From assembly GCA_017472145.1 (NCBI GenBank), contig JAFUQX010000011.1, forward strand, positions 88,930-152,929: DNA of 64,000 nucleotides. Direction: 5' to 3'. Source of the stretch: Ruminococcus sp. (lineage in GTDB: Bacteria > Bacillota > Clostridia > Oscillospirales > Ruminococcaceae). Within the stretch, counting starts at the first letter, position 1; the number at the start of each line of letters is the position of its first letter. Both the position numbers and the translations under genes were made by a program. The notes beneath the pieces are model-generated. The model saw only the letters and a program-made list of their open reading frames with translations. It was not told where the DNA came from and made no database searches. Positions 58,555 to 64,000 of this stretch are shown here, piece by piece.

Positions 58555-58989
58555 TTATTCAGCAGCCGGTGTGTCTGCTGCGGGGGTTGCGTCTTCTGCC
58601 TTTTTATCCTTATGGGACTGCACCATCTCTGTAATGCGGTCCAGCACCTCCGGAACGCTGCGTATGATATTGGTCACCTTATCCTCGGAGGTGGAGATCT
58701 GCATGAGACGAACCTGGCCGTCCTTATTGATGATCAGAAAGGCAATAGGCTGCACCGTAACGCCGGCTCCGGCGCCGCCGCCGAACAGTTCCTTGGGATT
58801 TTCTTTGGCCGGCAGATCGGAGCCGCCGGATGCAAAGCCGTAGGATACCTTGGATACGGGGATGATGGTGATATCGCCAGCCTGAATCGGGTCGCCGATA
58901 ACGGTGCTTACATCGCCCATTTCACGGATCTTGTCCATGGAGATACCCATGAGCTGGCTGATTTTGCTCTTTTCATTTTTTTCCTGCAT
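58555..58989 (-). CDS. gerW: GerW family sporulation protein (YtfJ)
   Basis: A 144-residue YtfJ/GerW protein, needed for spore germination and found in most spore formers. Motifs are VIGDPIQAGDITIIPVSKVSYG near 30-50 (in part) and GGGAGAGVTVQPIAFLIINK near 71-90. The C-terminal 30 residues are Lys- then Ala/Pro-rich, a common variable tail. The start overlaps the end of the DUF2953 gene by 17 bases, the same order (ytfI-ytfJ) as in Bacillus, which supports both calls. Length is usual. Confidence 0.92.
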   Translation of the reverse strand: MQEKNEKSKISQLMGISMDKIREMGDVSTVIGDPIQAGDITIIPVSKVSYGFASGGSDLPAKENPKELFGGGAGAGVTVQPIAFLIINKDGQVRLMQISTSEDKVTNIIRSVPEVLDRITEMVQSHKDKKAEDATPAADTPAAE

Positions 58990-59713
58990 TGTTGGAATCC
59001 TCCTTATTTTTCTTTTTGGAAGTCTGCGGCTTGCGCAGCATTTGAATGAGGTAAGTCCACGCCAGGCTGAAGCCGGCGGCCAGAACAGCTGCTGGACTCA
59101 TTTTTGCCCGGAATCGTGCGGTGTATACGGTGGCTTCCGTACCAAACCGAGGCTGTATTGCAATGTGATCGGGTTTGATCACAAAAAACGACTGGAAAAA
59201 TGCAAGGCCATTTGCAACGGCGGTATACAGCTTGCCGTATGTAAGGGCGCATTCAGCTGCATCAAAGGCACCGACCTTGATATCGAGATAGAACCGGGTG
59301 ATGCGTATGCCCTTGAACAGGCGGCGCAGTCCCTTGCCTACAGGCTTCAGAAGGGATTTTACAAGAGCGAGGATCTCAGGGATGGATTTTTTCTCCTTCT
59401 TTTCCTCTTTTTCTTCTGTATCCGGACCGCTCCCGGCTTTCTTTTTTGCCTTCTTTTCTTCTTCCTTTTTCTTCTTTCTGGCGGCCTTTTCTTCCTTCTT
59501 TTTCTTTTTCAGTTTTTTCTTTTCCTCGGCCTTCTTTTTTTCTTCCTCCGTTAGTTCCTTTTTCTTTTTAGAGGTATCAAAAATCGTAAGGCCGCAGTAG
59601 GAGACACGCACCGAGACCTTGTTTCCTTCATAGCGGAAGTCCACAACGACCGGCATAAACAGAATGAAAAGAAGGACTGCAAGGATACACAGGAAGACGA
59701 TCCATCCGGTCAT
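58973..59713 (-). CDS. DUF2953 protein (YtfI-like) with a long Lys/Glu insert
   Basis: A 246-residue protein with one N-terminal membrane helix (residues 4-24, VFLCILAVLLFILFMPVVV) followed by a strand (DFRYEGNKVSVRVSYCGLTI). From about residue 48 to 110 there is a run of Lys, Glu and Ala with almost no other residues (KKELTEEEKKKAEEKKKLKK), likely a charged single helix or disordered linker. After it the conserved DUF2953 part continues (IRITRFYLDIKVGAFDAAEC, then FARFRAKMSPAAVLAAG in part). The DNA on the opposite strand is a T/C-rich tract at 59395-59570. Function is unknown; it is the usual partner of gerW. Confidence 0.85.
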   Translation of the reverse strand: MTGWIVFLCILAVLLFILFMPVVVDFRYEGNKVSVRVSYCGLTIFDTSKKKKELTEEEKKKAEEKKKLKKKKKEEKAARKKKKEEEKKAKKKAGSGPDTEEKEEKKEKKSIPEILALVKSLLKPVGKGLRRLFKGIRITRFYLDIKVGAFDAAECALTYGKLYTAVANGLAFFQSFFVIKPDHIAIQPRFGTEATVYTARFRAKMSPAAVLAAGFSLAWTYLIQMLRKPQTSKKKNKEDSNNAGKK

Positions 59714-59748
59714 AAGTCTGTACAGCTCCTTTCTCTATAGCAGATGTG

Positions 59749-60318
59749 TCATTCATCGTTTGCTGCTTTGTCTCCGGATTCCGGCGCTCCGCCTGGCTGC
59801 AGGATCGGCAGAGGCGGCAGATCGCCCAGAGAGGTCAGCTCAAAGCATCGCAGGAAGTTATCTGTGGTTTTATAGGCGATGGGCCGTCCTGGAATGTCCA
59901 GCCGCCCGGCCTCCTCCAGAAGCTCGCGCTCAACCAGAGTATTGACCACAGAGCTGCTGTCAATACCACGGACATGCTCAATAAAGCTTTTTGTCACCGG
60001 CTGATTGTATGCAACGATGGTCAGCACCTCCAGAGCGGCATTGGAAAGGGGCGCGCTCTTTTTGGTCTCCATAGCTGCACGGATATAGGGTGCGAATTCC
60101 TTTTTTGTACACAGCTGCCAGTTTTTTGTCAGAGAGACAATGTGCAGAGCACTGCCGGCTTCCTCATATCTCTGATTCAGGGCGTGGATAATATCCGGGA
60201 TCTCCTTTTCGTCCGTACCCAGCACCTCGGCCAGACGCTGTGCAGATACCGGCTCACCGCAGGCAAACAGAACGGCTTCAGCGATGCCAGCCATTTTTAC
60301 GATGTGTAAATGTTCCAT
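59749..60318 (-). CDS. scpB: Segregation and condensation protein B
   Basis: A 189-residue ScpB, a double winged-helix protein that binds ScpA in the bacterial SMC condensin complex. Recognisable parts are IAEAVLFACGEPVSAQRLAE near 12, ALEVLTIVAYNQPVTKSFIE near 95 and HVRGIDSSSVVNTLVERELL near 117, followed by GRPIAYKTTDNFLRCF. It overlaps scpA by 22 bases, the standard pairing. The C-terminal tail is variable. Confidence 0.94.
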   Translation of the reverse strand: MEHLHIVKMAGIAEAVLFACGEPVSAQRLAEVLGTDEKEIPDIIHALNQRYEEAGSALHIVSLTKNWQLCTKKEFAPYIRAAMETKKSAPLSNAALEVLTIVAYNQPVTKSFIEHVRGIDSSSVVNTLVERELLEEAGRLDIPGRPIAYKTTDNFLRCFELTSLGDLPPLPILQPGGAPESGDKAANDE

Positions 60319-61058
60319 GTCTCTGTCTCCTCCTCGGTTTCCGGCCGCTCAGGCGATTCCCTGTGCTGCTTTCTGTATAAATAAGTATTGTCCTCACTGA
60401 TGCAGATTTTTCCGTGCTTGGTCAGTTCCAGCACGGCCAGAAACAATGCGACTCTGGCTGAACGCTCCCGGATCTCTGCGTACATCGCATCCAGATAGAC
60501 ATGTTCATTCTGGTGGAGACTGCGCAGAACGTAGATCACCTTGGACATGACCGAAACATAGCTCCGGTTCACCACAGTCTGGAGCTTTTCTGTAGGCCGC
60601 TTCTCTGTCTGAAGCATTCTTCGTCCCATGGAAAGGAAGATCTCTGTCAGCTCCTCCGGACGATGCGTGCGCTGATACCGCATGGGGATGTGGATCTGCA
60701 TCGGCTCACGGACGAAGATCCGGTCACCTGCATAGCGCTTTCTCAGAATTTCAGAAGCCTGCCTGCACAGGGCATATTCAATCAGTGCGCCCTGGAGTGC
60801 CTCTTTTTCCTTCTCCGCTTCATTGGGGCGGGGGAGGAGAGCGGCCGTCTTTATGAGGATCAGACGGGCGGCCATTTCGAGAAATTCTCCGGCCAGCTCC
60901 AGATCATGCTCACGAGCCTGTTCCAGATACAGAAGATACTGCTCCAGCAGGCAGGAAATTTCGATGTCATAGATATTCAGTTCATGCTTGGTAATCAGAC
61001 TGAGCAGGAGATCCATAGGACCTTCAAAGACCTCCAGCTTGAAAGAAATCTTTTCCAT
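60297..61058 (-). CDS. scpA: Segregation and condensation protein A
   Basis: A 253-residue ScpA, the kleisin subunit of the SMC condensin. The start at 61058 gives MEKISFKLEVFEGPMDLLLS, the typical ScpA beginning; a longer in-frame start at 61226 lies within the M50 protease gene and is rejected. The ribosome binding site is weak (GGGTAAAAGAC), which may reflect coupling with the protease gene 5 bases upstream. Further family parts are ITKHELNIYDIEISCLLEQY and FLEMAARLILIKTAALLPR. The winged-helix end (residues 180-253) includes HGKICISEDNTYLYR. The tail is Glu-rich. Confidence 0.94.
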   Translation of the reverse strand: MEKISFKLEVFEGPMDLLLSLITKHELNIYDIEISCLLEQYLLYLEQAREHDLELAGEFLEMAARLILIKTAALLPRPNEAEKEKEALQGALIEYALCRQASEILRKRYAGDRIFVREPMQIHIPMRYQRTHRPEELTEIFLSMGRRMLQTEKRPTEKLQTVVNRSYVSVMSKVIYVLRSLHQNEHVYLDAMYAEIRERSARVALFLAVLELTKHGKICISEDNTYLYRKQHRESPERPETEEETETWNIYTS

Positions 61059-61063
61059 GTCTT

Positions 61064-61732
61064 TTACCCGAAGATGGCGTGGGCCAGAAGCTCCACCCAG
61101 TCCGTTGCCAAGAAGAACAGCCGGAAGATCCAGTTGCCCAGCCAGCCCAGAGGACCATCCAGAATGTCGGTGCAGAGCACCACCAGGAATATAATAGAGA
61201 TGACCATCTGGTTCTGCTGCATCCACATAACTGCACGGGCCGGCAGGAACTGCATGAGCACCTTGGAGCCGTCCAGGGGCGGAATAGGGATGAGATTGAA
61301 CAGGGCCAGTCCGATATTGACAGAAACAAAAGCGGAGAAAATATACAGCACGGTCAGATAAGCTCCCGTCGCCTCAAATGGAATGGCATAAATGAAGCGA
61401 TAAAGGATCAGTGCCAGAAATGCTGCGATGAGATTGGACGCGGGGCCGGCCAGAGAGGTCCAGATGATGCCGCTTCTCGGGTTGCGCATATGTCTGGGAT
61501 CAATAGGAACAGGTTTAGCCCAGCCGAAGCCGGTCAGCACCAGAAGCACAGCACCGATGGGATCGATGTGGGAAAAGGGATTGAAGGTCAGCCGTCCGGA
61601 CAGCTCTGCTGTGCGGTCACCGCATTTCCGTGCAACAAAGGCATGGGCGAATTCGTGAACCGGCAGGATCAGCAGAATGATAATGATCCGTGCGACGACG
61701 GTATAGAGGTCCAGGTTGAATAAGCTGTTCAT
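61064..61732 (-). CDS. Site-2 protease family (M50) membrane zinc protease
   Basis: A 222-residue intramembrane metalloprotease of the small YwhC-like type. The zinc motif HEFAH is in LPVHEFAHAFVARKCGD near residue 27, and the second motif is in SLAGPASNLIAAF near 95 and NLIPIPPLDGSKVL near 143 (the N/D-P-x-D-G type, with the third zinc ligand Asp). About five hydrophobic segments are present. Firmicute genomes usually have this gene just before scpA, as here. Physiological substrates are not known. A promoter is at 61777-61805, and AAAGGAGG precedes the ATG. Confidence 0.92.
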   Translation of the reverse strand: MNSLFNLDLYTVVARIIIILLILPVHEFAHAFVARKCGDRTAELSGRLTFNPFSHIDPIGAVLLVLTGFGWAKPVPIDPRHMRNPRSGIIWTSLAGPASNLIAAFLALILYRFIYAIPFEATGAYLTVLYIFSAFVSVNIGLALFNLIPIPPLDGSKVLMQFLPARAVMWMQQNQMVISIIFLVVLCTDILDGPLGWLGNWIFRLFFLATDWVELLAHAIFG

Positions 61733-61776
61733 AAGCGTCCTCCTTTAGGAACGGATGAATCATACGAATCCTTTTC

Positions 61777-61805
61777 ATTATACACGATTTCGCTTTGGAT
61801 TTCAA
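61777..61805 (-). promoter_or_regulatory. Promoter of the M50-scpA-scpB run
   Basis: On the minus strand TTGAAA (61800-61805), a 17-base spacer and TATAAT (61777-61782) lie about 45 bases upstream of the protease start. Confidence 0.85.
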
Positions 61806-61864
61806 GAGCATTTTCGTACGAAATGCGGAATAAAAAATTTTTTTTGAAAAATCGGAAAAAACAC

Positions 61865-61893
61865 TTGCTTTTTTGGAAGGAATCTGCTATAAT
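61865..61893 (+). promoter_or_regulatory. Promoter of rpmB
   Basis: TTGCTT (61865-61870), a 17-base spacer and TATAAT (61888-61893) precede the L28 start by about 37 bases. It diverges from the M50 promoter. Confidence 0.82.
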
Positions 61894-61929
61894 AGACTCT
61901 GTTAATTTGTTTAAGGAGGTGCAGTAGAT

Positions 61930-62115
61930 ATGGCAAAATGTGAATTTTGCGGCAAGGGTGTTACATTTGGTATCAAGGTGTCTCACTCACACAGACGCTC
62001 CAACAGAACATGGAAGCCGAACGTAAAGCGTGTAAAGGCGATTGTGAAGGGTACGCCCTGTCATGTATACGTTTGCTCCAGATGCCTGCGCTCCGGCAAA
62101 GTAGATCGTGCGTGA
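61930..62115 (+). CDS. rpmB: 50S ribosomal protein L28, zinc-binding form
   Basis: A 61-residue L28. It keeps the four Cys of the zinc (C+) form: CEFCGKG near the N-terminus and CSRCLRSG near the C-terminus. The family stretch VSHSHRRSNRTWKPNVKRV lies between. GGAGGTGCAG precedes the ATG at good spacing. It is a single-gene unit behind its own promoter and in front of a terminator, the usual arrangement in Clostridia. Confidence 0.96.
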   Translation: MAKCEFCGKGVTFGIKVSHSHRRSNRTWKPNVKRVKAIVKGTPCHVYVCSRCLRSGKVDRA

Positions 62116-62151
62116 TCAGGCTAAGAGTGTTTCAAATATGGAGAAAAAGGT

Positions 62152-62193
62152 TCAGGAGAGTTTCCGGAGAATGGAAACTGCTCCTGATTTTTC
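62152..62193 (+). terminator. Terminator after rpmB
   Basis: TCAGGAG-(A)-GTTTCC and GGAAAC-(T)-GCTCCTGA form a stem with one internal mismatch, followed by TTTTTC. Confidence 0.85.
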
Positions 62194-62263
62194 TATATAG
62201 AGACAGAATTTTGCGGAGATTTGGGACATATTTAAAAATGTAACATGAAATTTGAAATTTCGC

Positions 62264-62292
62264 TTGCAATTTTGTGCAAAGTGTGATATACT
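62264..62292 (+). promoter_or_regulatory. Promoter of the SseB-like gene
   Basis: TTGCAA (62264-62269), a 17-base spacer and TATACT (62287-62292) lie about 50 bases before the ATG. Confidence 0.8.
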
Positions 62293-62343
62293 AAGAGTAT
62301 CGTGCACTTGATGTGAGAAAATTTTTATCTGAGGTGATTGAAA

Positions 62344-63573
62344 ATGGCACAAATGAAAAAGCCGACTGTAAAAAATCCGGAGCTGGTTGCTGCGATCGCA
62401 GAATTCAGAGCATCGAATACTCCGAGCAACGAAAAGGCTATGATGGAAGCCATCAAGGCGTCCAAGCTGATCGCACCGGTGATTATGGATGATCTTCCGG
62501 AGAATCTGACAGCTGGCGAAAAATATACAGCGCAGGCCAAGTTTATGCTGATCCAGCAGAAGGACGGCAGCAAGTTTTTCCCGGTATTTACTGAATGGCT
62601 GGAGCTGCTGAAGTGGAAGAATGACCCGGACTGCAAGACGATCACACTGGATTTTGAGCAGTTCTGCAATATTATCGGCGGCAATGCAGAGTCCAAGGGT
62701 ATGGTGATCAACCCGGGTGAGGATGGTCTGCTGGTGTCCCGCCAGAAGATGAGCGAGATTGCAGGCCGGGATATTACACCGAAAGCGCCTGAGGTAAAGC
62801 CGGCTCCGGAGGTAGAGGCTGATCCCAGCAGAATGCTGTTTGGAAGTGATAAGCAGACCAATCCGGAGCTGCTGGCTGCGATTGAGACTTTCCGCCAGGA
62901 GAGAGTTCCGGCCAATGAAAAGGCTATGATCGAGCAGATACGTAAAGCAAAGTTTGTTGCACCGGTGCAGATGGAGGATCTGCCGGCTGATCTGCAGCTG
63001 AAGCAGGGGGAGACCCGTCAGGCTCAGGTTCGTTTTGTGATGGTTCAGCGTGAAGGTAAGAAGTTCTTCCCGCTGTTTACCGATCAGGGAGAGCTGGCTC
63101 GCTGGACAAATGCGCCGGAGCACAAGACCATTCTGCTGAGCTTTGATCAGTATGCAGGCATGATCGCACAGCAGGGTTCTGAAGCGGAGGGTCTAGTGAT
63201 CAATCCCTTTGGTGCGGCTCTGCCTATGCCGAAGCAGCAGATTCTGGCACTGCACAACAGTGCACAGCTGTTTGATCTGAAGAATATTCCTATGGACATG
63301 CTGAAGAAGCTGACTGAGCATTTTGAGGATGAGCCGAAGATCCACGCTGCGTGGATCATGGGTATGCGTATACATGGCAAGGAAAGCTTTATGCTGTTCC
63401 TGAAGCATGATGTTGTGACTACGCAGGAGGATCAGAAGGCCCTGTATGATCCGGTTGCGAATATCATGGGTCCGTTTGCAAACGGCAATCCCTGCGGCAT
63501 TGTGTCGGCCGATATGCCTCAGTCCCAGCCGATCGTTCAGAGCAAGGCTCCTTTCTATAAGGATGCTGAGTAA
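62344..63573 (+). CDS. Protein with two tandem SseB-like domains
   Basis: A 409-residue protein starting at ATG 62344 (TGAGGTGAT upstream; in-frame TTG at 62338 not used). It has two homologous SseB N-terminal-type domains, about 8-125 and 172-290. The first reads NPELVAAIAEFRASNTPSNE and FFPVFTEWLELLKW; the second NPELLAAIETFRQERVPANE and FFPLFTDQGELARW. Both have the KAMM/KAMI helix after the NE and a late GMVINPGE/GLVINPFG loop. The last 100 residues (IHAAWIMGMRIHGKESFMLF) look like an SseB C-terminal domain. A Pro/Ala/Glu linker separates the two copies. SseB-like proteins in Firmicutes have no clear biochemical role, and no secretion system is near. Confidence 0.82.
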   Translation: MAQMKKPTVKNPELVAAIAEFRASNTPSNEKAMMEAIKASKLIAPVIMDDLPENLTAGEKYTAQAKFMLIQQKDGSKFFPVFTEWLELLKWKNDPDCKTITLDFEQFCNIIGGNAESKGMVINPGEDGLLVSRQKMSEIAGRDITPKAPEVKPAPEVEADPSRMLFGSDKQTNPELLAAIETFRQERVPANEKAMIEQIRKAKFVAPVQMEDLPADLQLKQGETRQAQVRFVMVQREGKKFFPLFTDQGELARWTNAPEHKTILLSFDQYAGMIAQQGSEAEGLVINPFGAALPMPKQQILALHNSAQLFDLKNIPMDMLKKLTEHFEDEPKIHAAWIMGMRIHGKESFMLFLKHDVVTTQEDQKALYDPVANIMGPFANGNPCGIVSADMPQSQPIVQSKAPFYKDAE

Positions 63574-63603
63574 GCTGTGATCCTATTATAAACAGGAAAA
63601 GAG

Positions 63604-63640
63604 AATCCGCAGGAAGCGTAGTGTTTCTTGCGGATTTTTA
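63604..63640 (+). terminator. Terminator after the SseB-like gene
   Basis: AATCCGCA-GGAA and TTTC-TTGCGGATT form a stem followed by TTTTATTG. Confidence 0.85.
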
Positions 63641-63751
63641 TTGTATATTACAGCTCCGGAAGCGCAGAGAGATCAACTGCATTTACGGCGTTCCGGAAAT
63701 AGAGGGTGTATCGGAATGAAACGGATCGGTTCCATACGGGTTTATAAAAAG

Positions 63752-63784
63752 AAAAAAGCAGCCTTCCGAAGAAAGCTGCTTTTT
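63752..63784 (-). terminator. Terminator of the tRNA-Asp/Gly/Cys unit
   Basis: AAAAGCAGC and GCTGCTTTT form a GC-rich stem with inner CTTC/GAAG pairing, followed on the minus strand by TTTTTTCTTTTT. It starts at the CCA of tRNA-Cys. From 63641 to 63751 nothing coding is seen. Confidence 0.88.
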
Positions 63785-63857
63785 GGAGGCGCCACCCAGA
63801 TTTGAACTGGGGATCAGGGTGTTGCAGACCCACGCCTTACCACTTGGCTATAGCGCC
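63784..63857 (-). tRNA. tRNA-Cys (GCA)
   Basis: Acceptor arms GGCGCTA and TGGCGCC (with a G-T pair), discriminator T as expected for Cys, encoded CCA. Anticodon loop TCTGCAACA gives GCA. T loop AGTTCAAATCT. Length with CCA is 74 bases. Confidence 0.95.
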
Positions 63858-63859
63858 GC

Positions 63860-63935
63860 TGGAGCGGATTACGAGGCTCGAACTCGCTACCTCCACCTTG
63901 GCAAGGTGGCGCTCTACCAGATGAGCTAAATCCGC
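63860..63935 (-). tRNA. tRNA-Gly (GCC)
   Basis: Acceptor arms GCGGATT and AATCCGC, discriminator T, encoded CCA. Anticodon stem CACCT/AGGTG with loop TGCCA gives GCC. T loop GAGTTCGAGCCTC. Length with CCA is 76 bases. Confidence 0.95.
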
Positions 63936-63941
63936 ATAAAA

Positions 63942-64000
63942 TGGCGATCTGGATGGGATTCGAACCCACGACCTCTGCCGTGACAGGGCAGCGTTCTAAC
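63942..64000 (-). tRNA. tRNA-Asp (GTC), 3' part
   Basis: The visible 59 bases hold the anticodon arm CTGCC-CTGTCAC-GGCAG (anticodon GTC), variable loop, T loop GGGTTCGAATCCC, the 3' acceptor strand, discriminator G and CCA. The D arm and 5' acceptor lie beyond the right edge. Confidence 0.9.

Overview
The window looks like a chromosomal segment of a spore-forming, fibre-degrading gut or rumen Firmicute, most likely Ruminococcus or a close relative in the Oscillospiraceae. The supporting evidence is: near-consensus sigma-A promoters and AGGAGG ribosome binding sites; sporulation genes (spoIIP, gerW/ytfJ, dacF-like); the L27-Prp processing pair typical of Firmicutes; tRNA genes with encoded CCA; a MetA with Glu111; and a secreted GH9 cellulase ending in a type I dockerin, which implies a cellulosome. 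The species cannot be fixed from sequence alone.

Layout. 1-4123 (minus): a ribosome-biogenesis operon from one consensus promoter, rplU-prp-rpmA-obg-mrnC-yebC, followed by the 5' part of a DEAD-box helicase. 4277-9814 (plus): a VanY-like peptidase, then a glycolytic cluster pgk-(small membrane protein)-tpiA-gpmI. 9815-10120: a MITE-like 201-bp imperfect palindrome and a hairpin/terminator unit. 10214-17213 (plus): a small membrane protein, recD2, comF, mreB and then two adjacent TIR-domain genes carrying one and two copies of a shared C-terminal module. 17410-26184 (plus): a GNAT, then recJ-rel-MBL hydrolase-hemZ-rlmD-like. 26185-39810: an accessory island holding an AT-rich orphan gene, a complete type I-E CRISPR-Cas locus (cas3, cse1, cse2, cas7e, cas5e, cas6e, cas1, and cas2 fused to a DnaQ-like exonuclease), a 30-repeat array, a gene remnant and a small protein. 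Tail ends of large serine recombinases lie on both sides of the island. 39819-48124: an AraC regulator divergent from a lactose/galactose operon (transporter, lacZ, galK, galT). 48172-53241 (minus): a structured intergenic element, the GH9-dockerin cellulase, a DUF421 membrane protein, a metallophosphoesterase and a small partner. 53609-61732 (minus): tRNA-Ser and tRNA-Leu, a small membrane protein, spoIIP, metAA, rluB, dacF, gerW, a DUF2953 protein, scpB, scpA and an M50 protease. 61865-63573 (plus): rpmB and a duplicated SseB-like protein. The right edge holds tRNA-Cys, tRNA-Gly and the 3' part of tRNA-Asp on the minus strand.

How it works together. Most of the window is housekeeping. The accessory parts are the CRISPR island, the TIR pair and the polysaccharide genes. 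The lac/gal operon would import a galactoside, cleave it and pass galactose through GalK and GalT; no galE is present here. The dockerin cellulase would be docked on a scaffoldin encoded elsewhere. The CRISPR locus appears intact: every I-E gene is open, the repeats are identical except the last, and the leader lies next to cas2. The best candidate for something not well described is the TIR gene pair at 14649-17213. The best structural observation is that the CRISPR island sits between two recombinase C-terminal remnants in the same orientation, each beside a similar GC-rich terminator.
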